64,000 bases of DNA from CBDDFN01 sp965227065 (GTDB taxonomy: Bacteria > Pseudomonadota > Alphaproteobacteria > SPJN01). The notes below the pieces were generated by a model that saw nothing but the letters and a program-made list of their open reading frames with translations, searched no databases and was not told the origin of the DNA. Positions 18,329 through 25,750 of this stretch are shown one piece after another. The DNA lies in contig CBDDFN010000020.1 of the NCBI GenBank assembly GCA_965227065.1, positions 62,001 to 126,000 of the forward strand. The letters are read 5' to 3'. Position 1 is the first letter of the stretch; the number at the start of each line of letters is the position of its first letter. A program made the position numbers and the translations under genes.

Positions 18329-18570
18329 AGAAGTCCCAGTTTTCTCAGCCGTCCTTCGGCACCGTCATCATTTGCCACCCCGGAAGCCTGGTCAAGAGCG
18401 GCGTCAATGGCCCTCTTGTCGTAATGCTGTGTCCCCAGGGCTGGCTTGGGTAACTTCCCCGCGTCCCTGTATCGCTTGAATGTAGCAACGCACATACCGC
18501 AATAGGCTGCGGCCTCTTCTGTGCGAAGAAGGCGCGGGGCCGGTGATGTTATGCGGACCGGGCGGGGCAT
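18325..18570 (-). CDS. AlpA/excisionase-like helix-turn-helix protein
   Basis: 81 residues with a MerR/AlpA-type DNA-binding motif: LLRTEEAAAYCGMCVATFKR, then a basic stretch and the terminal YDKRAIDAALD typical of excisionase-family proteins. Its place directly upstream of int and its 4-bp overlap suggest it directs excision (Xis role). It could also act as a transcription factor. It starts MPRPVRITSP. Confidence 0.75.
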   Translation of the reverse strand: MPRPVRITSPAPRLLRTEEAAAYCGMCVATFKRYRDAGKLPKPALGTQHYDKRAIDAALDQASGVANDDGAEGRLRKLGLL

Positions 18571-18572
18571 GG

Positions 18573-18827
18573 TTAGTCTTGTGGGCTGACGAGAAAAATG
18601 GGCTCGTATTCTGTTTCGATCTCGTAGCGCCTCTCAACGCCGTCAGGGGTAACCACAACAAACAGCACTTCTTCACTGGGCATCCACTCCCACCCTTCAT
18701 GCTGATGATAATAACGCTCGGCCGCACTTCGGACGGCATCCTCGTGGCTGTGATCCTCAATGACAATGGCGTCATCCACTGTTTCTTTTAAATCTAAGCA
18801 ATAGACGCGAAATTCTTTCTCCATCAT
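18573..18827 (-). CDS. Hypothetical early phage protein
   Basis: 84-residue acidic soluble protein with no recognised domain. An AAGGAG ribosome site stands just before a double ATG. The second ATG (18824) has the better spacing. Strands rich in Val/Glu near VLFVVVTPDGVERRYEIE suggest a small beta-rich fold. It lies in the leftward early operon, directly before the excisionase-like gene. Confidence 0.65.
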   Translation of the reverse strand: MMEKEFRVYCLDLKETVDDAIVIEDHSHEDAVRSAAERYYHQHEGWEWMPSEEVLFVVVTPDGVERRYEIETEYEPIFLVSPQD

Positions 18828-18843
18828 TCATCTCCTTTCAAAG

Positions 18844-18948
18844 TCATCCGAACACCCCACAGGCCGACTGGATCTGGTTCGTTGTACCCGAAAAGCAATT
18901 CCGGGTATAACGCGAGCGGGGTGGTATCATGCGGTCGGGGCGGGGCAT
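18844..18948 (-). pseudogene. Chimeric relic of two neighbouring early genes
   Basis: A 34-codon frame. Its first codons (ATGCCCCGCCC, reading MPRPDR) copy the start of the excisionase-like gene at 18570, including the upstream TAACC. Its last codons (CGVFG then stop) and the following TTTGAAAGGAGATGAATGATG copy the end of the membrane gene at 19194. It looks like the scar of a local duplication and deletion. Confidence 0.5.
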
Positions 18949-18954
18949 GGTTAA

Positions 18955-19197
18955 TCAGCGATCCTTCATGCTCTTTCGGCGTTTGGGCTTTTTCTTGGCT
19001 TTATGGCTTCGGCTCTTGAGTGTTGAGAGAATTGTTTCTTCAACACGAAATCCGTCGCGCCGTAGGTCGGCCCAACTGCGCCTAGTGATTGTCTGGGCCC
19101 TAGCCTGCGCCAAGGATTCCGTTGGCGCGAATGCGCCCCACAGCAGGGAACCATCAGGCTTAACAACCTCAAATCCTTCATCGAGCGGCCCCATCAT
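18955..19197 (-). CDS. Hypothetical phage protein with basic tail
   Basis: 80 residues. The N-terminal part (FEVVKPDGSLLWGAFAPTES) is beta-rich, and the C-terminus is a strongly basic tail (KSRSHKAKKKPKRRKSMK), consistent with nucleic acid binding. The start codon overlaps the stop of the upstream gene (ATGA). No family is recognised. Confidence 0.6.
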   Translation of the reverse strand: MMGPLDEGFEVVKPDGSLLWGAFAPTESLAQARAQTITRRSWADLRRDGFRVEETILSTLKSRSHKAKKKPKRRKSMKDR

Positions 19198-19367
19198 TCA
19201 TCTCCTTTCAAAGCCCAAAGCCAGCCAAACACCCCACACGCCAAAGCGCCGACCACATTAAGTCCAGGCGGCAGGAACACACCGCAAGCCCATGCACCTA
19301 TGGTGCCGGTCACTGCAACAGCGGCTTTGCGGGCGTGGGTGCTGGTGAGGCGGTCATAGGGGGTCAT
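19194..19367 (-). CDS. Small membrane protein
   Basis: 57 residues, MTPYDRLTSTHARKAAVAVT followed by two hydrophobic helices around residues 12-30 and 35-52 and a charged end (KGDE). The ATG at 19367 overlaps the stop of the upstream gene and is preferred to an upstream in-frame start. It is an early leftward operon gene of unknown role. A copy of its 3' end lies in the relic at 18844. Confidence 0.6.
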   Translation of the reverse strand: MTPYDRLTSTHARKAAVAVTGTIGAWACGVFLPPGLNVVGALACGVFGWLWALKGDE

Positions 19368-19645
19368 TGGGTGGCGACCAAATCGCTGGGCCGATACGGC
19401 CCCCAATGATTGGTTTGAAGCATCCGCTCTTGCCGCCTAAGCTCAAGCTCAAGAATCTCGCAAAGGTGAGCAGCCAGAGCGTGATCTGGCGTGTTCATAG
19501 CCGCGTCAATGCCACATTCATTGATCAAGATTGTCAGCTTTTCTCGAAACAAGCCGTCCATTTTGCCGCGCATTTCTGCTGTGCGCTGCCTGCGCTCATC
19601 GCAAACAATGTCGAATTTCGTTTTCGGTGCTTGGCTAGCATTCAT
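19364..19645 (-). CDS. Hypothetical phage protein
   Basis: 93-residue helical, charged protein (MNASQAPKTKFDIVCDERRQ). Predominantly helix-forming, with LCEILELELRRQERML near the end. No domain is recognised. It overlaps both neighbours by 4 bp, as part of the leftward early operon. Confidence 0.6.
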   Translation of the reverse strand: MNASQAPKTKFDIVCDERRQRTAEMRGKMDGLFREKLTILINECGIDAAMNTPDHALAAHLCEILELELRRQERMLQTNHWGPYRPSDLVATQ

Positions 19646-19764
19646 CCTCTATCCTTCCTCTCTTTCTGGCGCTCCTTGGCGCGGTCATACTTCGTCCGAT
19701 CCCTCCGCACCTTCGGCCTTAACTGACGCAGGGCGCGGGCTATGGGGTTGCGTTTGGGGTTCAT
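19642..19764 (-). CDS. Very basic 40-residue phage protein
   Basis: MNPKRNPIARALRQLRPKVR followed by a lysine/arginine-rich end. Short proteins with this RALRQLRPKV...YDR pattern are common in alphaproteobacterial prophages near replication and recombination genes. The function is not known, but nucleic acid binding is likely. ATGA overlaps occur at both ends. Confidence 0.65.
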   Translation of the reverse strand: MNPKRNPIARALRQLRPKVRRDRTKYDRAKERQKERKDRG

Positions 19765-20036
19765 GGTGAGGTTTCTTCAGGGCTGCAAAGCCTGGCACGA
19801 TCCAGCGCCCTCACAAGTTCTTTCGCAGCCCTAATGTGAGACACTGTTGGCAGGGATGTGCGGCCATCCACCCGATCATCCCCGATCACGTTTTTATATT
19901 TGTCTGGCAACACCCAGGTGCGCTGGCTGGCCTTTTCATAGGGCATCCGATGGATAACTTGTTGATAGGCGTCAAGGGCGAGGGCAAGCGCCCACGCCGG
20001 GACGGTCACGTTTATGTTGTATTCGCTTTCCGTCAC
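19761..20036 (-). CDS. Hypothetical phage protein
   Basis: 91 residues. I select the GTG at 20036 because GGAGGAACAGAA precedes it directly and it overlaps the stop of the zinc-ribbon gene (GTGA). The sequence VPAWALALALDAYQQVIHRM is a likely helix, followed by a charged C-terminal half. No family is recognised. Confidence 0.6.
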   Translation of the reverse strand: MTESEYNINVTVPAWALALALDAYQQVIHRMPYEKASQRTWVLPDKYKNVIGDDRVDGRTSLPTVSHIRAAKELVRALDRARLCSPEETSP

Positions 20037-20170
20037 TTCTGTTCCTCCAATCGAGACGGCCCATACAAAACGGTGACGCCAGCCCCGTGACAGCATGGAC
20101 AGGGCCAATACTCCCGGCCCCGCGTGAATGTGACGAGGTTGCCGGAGCCTTTACAGATGGGGCAGATCAC
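20033..20170 (-). CDS. Small zinc-ribbon protein
   Basis: 45 residues with two metal-binding pairs: CPIC near the start and CPCC about 20 residues later, each followed by Gly-rich turns (KGSG, HGAG), as in DnaJ-type zinc fingers. It starts with GTG after GGAGGAACAGAA. It ends in LEEQK, the same end and the same junction as the gene upstream. Confidence 0.65.
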   Translation of the reverse strand: MICPICKGSGNLVTFTRGREYWPCPCCHGAGVTVLYGPSRLEEQK

Positions 20171-20334
20171 TTCTGTTCCTCCAAGGCGGCGCGGAGTTGG
20201 GTGATATCAACACAAGCGGCCTCGCATAATGGAGCGTTATAATCCTCAAAAATGTAGGCTACCCTTTCGGCGTTCTTTACACAGCGTTCCACCAACTCAC
20301 GCGGCAGGGTTACGGTGTCGGTGTCTTTGCCCAT
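20167..20334 (-). CDS. Hypothetical 55-residue phage protein
   Basis: MGKDTDTVTLPRELVERCVK then a helical remainder containing three Cys. It resembles short phage proteins with a VTLPREVVE motif. Its last 16 bases (GGAGGAACAGAAGTGA) serve both as LEEQK-stop codons and as ribosome site plus GTG start of the next gene. Confidence 0.6.
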   Translation of the reverse strand: MGKDTDTVTLPRELVERCVKNAERVAYIFEDYNAPLCEAACVDITQLRAALEEQK

Positions 20335-20492
20335 CAACCGCCCTCCGTCACATATTCAATCACAAGGCCAATGAAAAAGATCATGCCGATCACGGCCACG
20401 GCCCCGGCCACAACCGCGAGTACATCGGGGACGGCGCTCATGGCGATCAGCCCCAGCACCAGGGTGGCGGCGATTGTCATGGATTTAGTCAT
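20334..20492 (-). CDS. Small two-helix membrane protein
   Basis: 52 residues with two hydrophobic helices (about 6-20 and 24-46) and almost no loop. It starts MTKSMTIAATLVLGLI. It shares one base with the next gene. Function unknown. The size and topology would allow a holin-like or membrane-sensing role, but it sits in the early operon. Confidence 0.6.
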   Translation of the reverse strand: MTKSMTIAATLVLGLIAMSAVPDVLAVVAGAVAVIGMIFFIGLVIEYVTEGG

Positions 20493-20782
20493 GGGGCTTT
20501 CCTCCCTAGAATGTAGGTGCGGCGGAGGGCGTCTTTGTGGATTTGCTCAAGTGTCATAGGGCGCCTCCGCCGCTCATTCTCAGCCCGCAGGGCCTCAAGG
20601 GACGCGGTGTCGATGACGGTGACGGGGGTGCGAGACGCCGAGGCGTCCTGCTCTAAAGCCACACAAAACCAGCCCTCACCAATGCTGTTGAGCGGCCCAT
20701 ATCCAAACAAATCCATTAGCTGCCCGTTCTTCAGCGTCACGGCCCACCCCCGTTCCTCAATCTTCGGTGTCTCACTGGTCAT
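20489..20782 (-). CDS. Hypothetical phage protein
   Basis: 97 residues. The N-terminal half has beta strands around WAVTLKNGQLMDLFGYGPL, followed by a charged helix (LEALRAENERRRR). The C-terminal RRTYILGRKAP is basic. No domain is recognised. Confidence 0.58.
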   Translation of the reverse strand: MTSETPKIEERGWAVTLKNGQLMDLFGYGPLNSIGEGWFCVALEQDASASRTPVTVIDTASLEALRAENERRRRPMTLEQIHKDALRRTYILGRKAP

Positions 20783-21047
20783 TGGTTGGCTCCTTGGAAT
20801 AGCGCCACAGCAGCGTTGCCCAGAACAAGTTCACACTCCCTACCATCAGAGCGGCGTAGGCGCTGAGCCATTGGTCTAGCGACGGATAATAGATGAGGTT
20901 GAAAAGCGCCCAGCAGCCAAAAAATAACGGCGTCCAAGGGCTGGCCGACTGCGCTGATTTACTGCACCACGTCCGCAGTACCGAGGGCAACAAAGCTGCC
21001 GTTGCTGCTACCTCAAAACTGGCATTTATGAGATCAAGATTAGCCAT
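20772..21047 (-). CDS. Three-helix membrane protein (semiSWEET-like topology)
   Basis: 91 residues with three hydrophobic segments (about 8-24, 38-56, 62-82). The order LPSVLRTWCSKSAQSASPWT with a polar turn after helix 1, followed by FGCWALFNLIYYP, is reminiscent of PQ-loop/semiSWEET proteins. The Pro-Gln pair itself is missing, so the relationship is tentative. It overlaps the next gene by 11 bp. Confidence 0.6.
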   Translation of the reverse strand: MANLDLINASFEVAATAALLPSVLRTWCSKSAQSASPWTPLFFGCWALFNLIYYPSLDQWLSAYAALMVGSVNLFWATLLWRYSKEPTNDQ

Positions 21048-21052
21048 GTCCG

Positions 21053-21388
21053 TTATTCCTCAGGCATCACAAATGCGGCGCGCTCTATCACCTTTCGGTC
21101 TTTGACCTCATCCCATATCCGATCATTAATCTCTTCCGTCATCTCCGGGGCGGTTTCATATAACGCGAGCATCTCGTCACCGCCCCAGACCATAAAATTG
21201 AAATCGTCCCCACCAAGAGAGGCTAGCCACCTTTCGATTGGCCTCAATTCATTGCTTGTGTACTGGCTCAGTAAGGTCCTTAGCGCGGTGTGTAGTGTTT
21301 TGATGGGCTCGCGTTGGTTTACGCAACCATTGTCCCGAGCTATGTCCTCACACAACTCAGTCAACTTAGGGTAATCAGATAGTTTCAT
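21053..21388 (-). CDS. Hypothetical phage protein
   Basis: 111 residues, acidic and mostly helical (MKLSDYPKLTELCEDIARDN). The start at 21388 is used because family-like sequence begins there. The frame is open upstream only as a shadow of the next gene. Its 5' end overlaps that gene by 14 bp. Confidence 0.6.
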   Translation of the reverse strand: MKLSDYPKLTELCEDIARDNGCVNQREPIKTLHTALRTLLSQYTSNELRPIERWLASLGGDDFNFMVWGGDEMLALYETAPEMTEEINDRIWDEVKDRKVIERAAFVMPEE

Positions 21389-21998
21389 CGGTCGGCTCCT
21401 GTGTGGGTGGTGCCGGGAGGGGCATCCAGTGGGTGACGCGCTCCATCTTGTCCCCGCATATGGGCGCGTTCCGCCAAGTCTCTTTCCCCTTTGAATTCGG
21501 GTGATATGCGGCCCATACAATCCGGGTCGGCGCATACAGGCGCGGGTGCGCAACGCAGCCTAGAATTTCCGTCCCGTCCTTCGGCGCAGTCTCAATCGGT
21601 TGCCACCCTTGAGCCTCCCACTGTTCAGCGGGGACGAGGTAGGCGGGGCCAAGAAAGGTGTCTGTGGTGCTAGTAAACTGCTCGCATGAGTAGGCCGCAA
21701 AATTACCGCGGTCCCCAAACGAATACGCCCACGCCAGTGTCGGCTTAAACGGTATGTCAGTCATGACCCGCCCCCGTTGGCTTAGATATTTCCGCTTTTG
21801 GCGGCGCGCTTCTTCTGCACCCCTGTGATCGTCAGCTAGATCACGGGCTTGATACTTTGCTTTTTCCAGAGTTGCTGCCAATGGGCGAGTGTCTGACCCG
21901 CTTACATCCAATCGGCGTGCAGCTCGAATTATCCGGTCGATTTCAAGCTCAACCCATGCAAACTTTCTGAAATATGATACTTCAATCTCATCACTCAT
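21375..21998 (-). CDS. DUF551-like phage protein with extra N-terminal region
   Basis: 207 residues. The C-terminal part contains WQPIETAPKDGTEILGC and a final VTHWMPLPAPP, the hallmark of the DUF551 family of small phage proteins. The first 78 residues (MSDEIEVSYFRKFAWVELEI) are helical, basic and unrelated. An internal ATG at 21764 follows GGGGGCGGGTC and could start the DUF551 part separately, so this may be a fusion or two overlapping products. Confidence 0.65.
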   Translation of the reverse strand: MSDEIEVSYFRKFAWVELEIDRIIRAARRLDVSGSDTRPLAATLEKAKYQARDLADDHRGAEEARRQKRKYLSQRGRVMTDIPFKPTLAWAYSFGDRGNFAAYSCEQFTSTTDTFLGPAYLVPAEQWEAQGWQPIETAPKDGTEILGCVAHPRLYAPTRIVWAAYHPNSKGKETWRNAPICGDKMERVTHWMPLPAPPTQEPTDETI

Positions 21999-22191
21999 CT
22001 TCGGGTTCCTCCCATGTGATTGTGCAGGGGACGACGCGGTGGCCGGGGGAGGCTCTTTGCATATCCGCCCGCCCCGCCCAAAACGTCGCCTCGCACTCGT
22101 TTTGGAGAATGCAAAGACGCTTAACGCCAATGTCCATAATGGCCCCATCCGGCCCCACCACAGCGAAGCCCTTTGTTTGTCTGGTGGTCAT
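21991..22191 (-). CDS. Hypothetical phage protein
   Basis: 66 residues (MTTRQTKGFAVVGPDGAIMD) containing two Cys and a Trp-rich acidic end. No recognised domain. 4-bp overlap with the upstream gene and 8-bp overlap with the downstream gene. Confidence 0.58.
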   Translation of the reverse strand: MTTRQTKGFAVVGPDGAIMDIGVKRLCILQNECEATFWAGRADMQRASPGHRVVPCTITWEEPEDE

Positions 22192-22460
22192 TGGGTTTGG
22201 TTCCTTCTCTGTGTTCGGGCGCGCAACAGTGCCTGTTCTCGGGCGCCAGAAATCATCTTTTCTCGGATAAGGCTTGCGCGCATTTGCGCCTCTTTCACCG
22301 CTTTGTCCGCTTCACCATCACAGAATTGGCAGTGACGCTCCCCCATCAATGCCTCTAGATCATATTTTGGCCCGAACCCATCAGCAAAAAAACCACCACG
22401 CCCCCTCTGTATATCCGCCGTGTGTCCGCAGTTTTCGCAGACCATTTTCATCGCCATCAC
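22188..22460 (-). CDS. Zinc-binding phage protein
   Basis: 90 residues with a CENC pair near residue 8 and a CQFC pair near residue 44, which probably bind one zinc ion. A long basic helix follows. It starts at a cluster of ATG codons. DNA or RNA binding is likely. The exact role is unknown. Confidence 0.6.
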   Translation of the reverse strand: MMAMKMVCENCGHTADIQRGRGGFFADGFGPKYDLEALMGERHCQFCDGEADKAVKEAQMRASLIREKMISGAREQALLRARTQRRNQTQ

Positions 22461-22699
22461 CCCTCTCCCCGTGCTTTGGCGAGGGTGGCGTCAATACGCA
22501 CAAGCGTTGCCTCCACGGCCTTCACCGGGTCCGTCCCTTCGGGCAGGGCTTCGGCTGCGTTCAGGGTGGCGGCGAAAAGGCGGGCGTGATCCTTTGTCAG
22601 ATCCATTGCGACGATCTTGTCCCGCCCGCCCTCGGCTACGCGCCACACAAACCATGACCACCCAGTGTTGGGCCGCGCCTCATACGTCACCTTGCTCAT
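22457..22699 (-). CDS. Hypothetical phage protein
   Basis: 80 residues. I start at 22699 (MSKVTYEARP) because the GGAGAAATGGTC upstream gives correct spacing. The first ATG lies too close to GGAG. A beta-rich first half (GWSWFVWRVAEG) is followed by a helical half. No domain is recognised. Confidence 0.58.
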   Translation of the reverse strand: MSKVTYEARPNTGWSWFVWRVAEGGRDKIVAMDLTKDHARLFAATLNAAEALPEGTDPVKAVEATLVRIDATLAKARGEG

Positions 22700-23052
22700 G
22701 ACCATTTCTCCTCATGCTTTCGTCTGTGGGGGCTCTGCTTCCAAAGCTGCTTTGCTATTGACTTCATGTTGATGCGGAACCGCCGCTCAAAGCTTTCTTC
22801 GCCCATGTCGTGCTGAATTTTGTGATGTGCGGGACAGAGCGGAATGACCCATTTGTCATGAGGCTTTAAGCCCACACCCCCCGGACCCTCATGGTCTGGA
22901 ATGCCCTTCCGGCAATGCGCAGCCTCGACCGGATGCTCCCCGCACACAGCGCAGGCGTGACCCCGAACCCATTGACGATGAGACGGGCAGTCTCGCGGGT
23001 CCTGGCGCCCTTTGCTACGGGCCTTGTTGGTGGTGGCGCGGGTGAGTCTCAT
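22696..23052 (-). CDS. HNH-type nuclease-like protein (DUF968-like)
   Basis: 118 residues. CAVCGEHPVEAAHC, then WVIPLCPAHHKIQHDMGEESF, form a Cys4-type zinc site and HNH-like core (AHC...CPAHHKIQH). It matches the DUF968/HNH proteins found beside phage recombination genes. It probably processes branched or damaged DNA together with the Rad52-like and SSB proteins encoded just upstream. Confidence 0.72.
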   Translation of the reverse strand: MRLTRATTNKARSKGRQDPRDCPSHRQWVRGHACAVCGEHPVEAAHCRKGIPDHEGPGGVGLKPHDKWVIPLCPAHHKIQHDMGEESFERRFRINMKSIAKQLWKQSPHRRKHEEKWS

Positions 23053-23480
23053 GCGGCGATCCCCACCATTTGCTCCAATTCGTTGCGAAGGTCGCCTTCA
23101 GTGGTGTTGGGAATGAGATACTCACAGGTGAACCGGATCACGGCGTTCATGAACTCATTGAACTGATCCTGCGGCATGTTTCCGAAAGAAATGGACCGGG
23201 CCATCAAAACCCGATTCCCGTTGCGGTCTCGCACTTCGTCGCAATGCCCAACACCGCATTTGATGATGTTTGAAATGGCGTCTTTCGTGGGGAACTTTTC
23301 CTGGTTGTCGAAAACCTTGCTGACCAATGCCCAATAAAGCCGGTGCTGACGCCCGCTGCGCACGCGCTTCAATTCACACCGAACCTCTTGATTGTGCTTG
23401 AGGCTCGCAACAAGCCTGTACCCGTCATCGTCTGTGGGCACGAGGGCATTGCCTAGCTTTTTGAGGATAATTTTGGTCAT
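23049..23480 (-). CDS. DUF1367-like phage recombination-associated protein
   Basis: 143 residues. The stretch EVRCELKRVRSGRQHRLYWALVS resembles the DUF1367 pattern (KxPRNxxxHRxFWAL) in phage recombination clusters. The start overlaps nothing (3-bp gap to ssb), and the end overlaps the HNH gene by 4 bp. A precise activity is not established. Confidence 0.65.
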   Translation of the reverse strand: MTKIILKKLGNALVPTDDDGYRLVASLKHNQEVRCELKRVRSGRQHRLYWALVSKVFDNQEKFPTKDAISNIIKCGVGHCDEVRDRNGNRVLMARSISFGNMPQDQFNEFMNAVIRFTCEYLIPNTTEGDLRNELEQMVGIAA

Positions 23481-23483
23481 GGT

Positions 23484-23891
23484 CTAAAACGGGATCGAGT
23501 CATCAAACCCGCCCTCCTGCGGCTCGGCCTCGTGGCGCTCACCTTTCCCGCCCAACAAGGTCAACTCACCGCGATACCGCTGCAAAACCACTTCTGTCGA
23601 ATAGCGGTCATTGCCTGACTGGTCCTGCCATTTGCGTGTTTGCAGCTGGCCTTCCAGATAGACTTGTGAGCCTTTGGTGAGATACTGCTCGGCGACCTTG
23701 GCAAGGTGTTCGTTGAAAATCACGACACGGTTCCACTCCGTCCGCTCGCGCTTTTCGCCCGTGCTTTTGTCTTTCCATGTCTCTGAAGTGGCGACGGAAA
23801 GATTGACAATCGGGTCGCCGTTCTGGGTGTGGCGGACTTCCGGGTCTTGGCCCAACCGACCCACGAGAATGACTTTATTGACGCTGCTCAT
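23484..23891 (-). CDS. ssb: Single-stranded DNA-binding protein
   Basis: 135 residues. An OB-fold starts with MSSVNKVILVGRLGQDPEVR and contains WNRVVIFNEHLAKVAEQYL. The acidic C-terminal tip DDSIPF is the partner-binding tail of bacterial SSB. The linker is short. It sits next to the Rad52-type annealing gene, with which it would act in phage recombination and replication. Confidence 0.95.
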   Translation of the reverse strand: MSSVNKVILVGRLGQDPEVRHTQNGDPIVNLSVATSETWKDKSTGEKRERTEWNRVVIFNEHLAKVAEQYLTKGSQVYLEGQLQTRKWQDQSGNDRYSTEVVLQRYRGELTLLGGKGERHEAEPQEGGFDDSIPF

Positions 23892-24541
23892 TGTGCGGCC
23901 TCCGCATAGAGCGCACGCAATTCTTCGCGGCGCTGTTCAAACATGATTCTGATTTCGGTCTCCCAGTCTGTCGGGAGCGAGTTGATATATTCGGCCTGCG
24001 CTTTACCCCACGCGAAAAGCTCGTCCACTGTATGGGCTTCGCGGATCGCTTGCTGCATGGCGGCGAATGAGTTGCGGCTTTCTGCTTTTGACTTTCGGGT
24101 CGCGGCGACGTTCGTTTTATCCTTGTCATAGAGGGCAAGGCCAAAGGGGTTGCCGAAGGTGGAGAGGGCGCGCTTCATTGCGTCCGTCTCAGCTTCCTTG
24201 ATTGCGCTTTCGTGCGCCTTGCCAAGATCGGTATCAATGCCGTGACCCGCGCCCTCACCATCCCTAAACACGCCGCCCGCTGTAATGCGGACTTTGGCAA
24301 TGTAGGTAACGCCCCAACCATCCTTTTTTTGCTCGCCGATCTTGCGCGGCTTTTCAGACACGCAACGCATTTCGGCAGTTTCGCGGGTCCAGCCATCAAA
24401 GCCGAAAATCCGGTTTGCCTCTGCAATGGCCCACCACCCCTCGATATAGTCGAGCTTCCTGCCCGACTGGTTGCGCTGGCGTACGTTCGCGGCGTCGAGT
24501 GAATGGTTAAGAAGGGCCCGCTGTTCTGTCGTGAAGTTCAC
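23888..24541 (-). CDS. Rad52/22-type single-strand annealing protein
   Basis: 217 residues. LDYIEGWWAIAEANRIFGFD followed by GWTRE, and later ESAIKEAETDAMKRALSTFGNPFGLALYD, are the diagnostic blocks of the Rad52 family. Such phage proteins anneal complementary single strands. It starts with GTG at the overlap with the upstream small gene. With SSB and the HNH protein it forms a recombination module. Confidence 0.92.
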   Translation of the reverse strand: MNFTTEQRALLNHSLDAANVRQRNQSGRKLDYIEGWWAIAEANRIFGFDGWTRETAEMRCVSEKPRKIGEQKKDGWGVTYIAKVRITAGGVFRDGEGAGHGIDTDLGKAHESAIKEAETDAMKRALSTFGNPFGLALYDKDKTNVAATRKSKAESRNSFAAMQQAIREAHTVDELFAWGKAQAEYINSLPTDWETEIRIMFEQRREELRALYAEAAQ

Positions 24542-24684
24542 TTCAAGTCCCTTTCTTCAATGCGTTTGACTTGCTCGCACAGCCGTTCGGCCTCTGCCTT
24601 TTCTTTGGGGCGTGTGCAGTGTTCCGCGTAATGCTCAACAGCCGAGCGGAGGCGGACAATGTCCTGTTCCTTCTCAACACTCAT
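24538..24684 (-). CDS. Small coiled phage protein
   Basis: 48 residues, almost entirely charged helix (MSVEKEQDIVRLRSAVEHYA). Its end overlaps the GTG start of the Rad52-like gene by 4 bp. No domain is known. It may be a partner of the annealing protein, by position only. Confidence 0.55.
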   Translation of the reverse strand: MSVEKEQDIVRLRSAVEHYAEHCTRPKEKAEAERLCEQVKRIEERDLK

Positions 24685-24848
24685 GACAAAACTCCCAAGA
24701 TAATGGCGGGGCCAAAGGCAATCGCGATAACGACAAAAGACCAGCGAGCAATCGTCCAGTTGCGCTTTTTGTCCTGCTTGATCCAGAAGCGCGCCCAGGG
24801 GCCATCTGCAAGGCGCTGGCGGCGGTACATGAGGTCATGGCCGGTCAT
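24681..24848 (-). CDS. Small single-pass membrane protein
   Basis: 55 residues with a basic, aromatic N-terminal half (MTGHDLMYRRQRLADGPWAR) and one C-terminal transmembrane helix (about residues 36-54). 4-bp overlaps with both neighbours. Function unknown. Confidence 0.55.
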   Translation of the reverse strand: MTGHDLMYRRQRLADGPWARFWIKQDKKRNWTIARWSFVVIAIAFGPAIILGVLS

Positions 24849-25114
24849 GCGGATGCCTTGCGTTTATGCTTACAGCGACCACTGCAAACAACGCCATCGC
24901 TCATGGCCTTCCGCACGTCTTGCTCAACGTACTCACAGGCTTGTTCAAAAACCTCAGATGGCGAGCAAACCGTGCCATCCGGGTTTTTATTGAACGGGTT
25001 GACTGTGAGTGTGTGCGTAATGGTGCGCGTCACGACATCGCCGCACTCTTTGCACTTGGGTTTGATTTTTTTGCTGCAAGGAATTTCCTCGAAGCGGAAA
25101 GTTGTGGTTCTCAT
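24845..25114 (-). CDS. Cysteine-rich zinc-binding phage protein
   Basis: 89 residues. CKEC near residue 21, additional Cys at about 50 and 60, and CSGRC near the end suggest one or two zinc sites. A basic C-terminus (KHKRKASA) suggests nucleic acid contact. It lies in the leftward early operon. Confidence 0.58.
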   Translation of the reverse strand: MRTTTFRFEEIPCSKKIKPKCKECGDVVTRTITHTLTVNPFNKNPDGTVCSPSEVFEQACEYVEQDVRKAMSDGVVCSGRCKHKRKASA

Positions 25115-25275
25115 GCGCTCTCTCCTTTCAGGGCTTCGCGGGCAATGGTTCTGATCCGGTCTGCGTAGGAATAAATGCCCTCAGTGTTGCGCGGGCGGCT
25201 GAATGAAATTGCACGCAGAGCCTTTTCCAACCGGGCAACTGTTCCTGCGGGGTGGGTTTCAAAGTCGTTGCTCAT
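25111..25275 (-). CDS. Hypothetical 54-residue phage protein
   Basis: MSNDFETHPAGTVARLEKAL, helical, ending KGESA. ATGA overlaps at both ends. The segment AALRAISFSRPRN (here KALRAISFSR) has no recognised match. Weakly conserved filler-type early protein. Confidence 0.52.
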   Translation of the reverse strand: MSNDFETHPAGTVARLEKALRAISFSRPRNTEGIYSYADRIRTIAREALKGESA

Positions 25276-25451
25276 GACTCCGCCTTCCGAGCTGCGATAA
25301 TGTCGTCCAGTGCGAGGGCTTCGCGTTTAAGGGTGGTGATGATCCGCTCAAGATCAGCGCCACGGCTTTCAAGGCATTGGAGGGTGGTGATGGCGCAGCC
25401 CAGTTCGGTTGCGGCCATCTCAAAATCAGGCTGGTCAGCGCGGGTGATCAC
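25272..25451 (-). CDS. Hypothetical 59-residue helical protein
   Basis: Starts with GTG in a GTGA overlap with the upstream gene. Sequence VITRADQPDFEMAATELGCA followed by heptad-like leucines (LESRGADLERIITTLKREAL), a probable coiled coil. Unknown function. Confidence 0.52.
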   Translation of the reverse strand: MITRADQPDFEMAATELGCAITTLQCLESRGADLERIITTLKREALALDDIIAARKAES

Positions 25452-25750
25452 AGCAGCCCCCCGACATAATCGGAACGAACCTGAGCGGCGTAAGCGCGGC
25501 CCTCGTCCTCCTCGACCATTGCAATCAGGTCACGGCTTTCTTTTGTGGGGCCGTGAAGGGCGTCCGCAACATCCTCGGCGATGATCGTGGCGAGCGCATT
25601 CAGGTCAGCCATGTCAGCAGCGCCAACAATGAACTGGTCCCTGATCTTCGCTGCGAGGGCCTTGCCAAACTCGCGGGCCTCGTCGATCAGCTCATCAGCA
25701 CGGGCCAGATCGGCATTGGCCTTGTTGATATCCCATTTGCAGTAGTCCAT
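25448..25750 (-). CDS. Hypothetical phage protein
   Basis: 100 residues. The ATG at 25750 (MDYCKWDINKANADLARADE) overlaps the stop of the upstream gene as TGATG. An upstream in-frame ATG would add only five residues. Acidic and mostly helical. No domain is recognised. Confidence 0.58.
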   Translation of the reverse strand: MDYCKWDINKANADLARADELIDEAREFGKALAAKIRDQFIVGAADMADLNALATIIAEDVADALHGPTKESRDLIAMVEEDEGRAYAAQVRSDYVGGLL

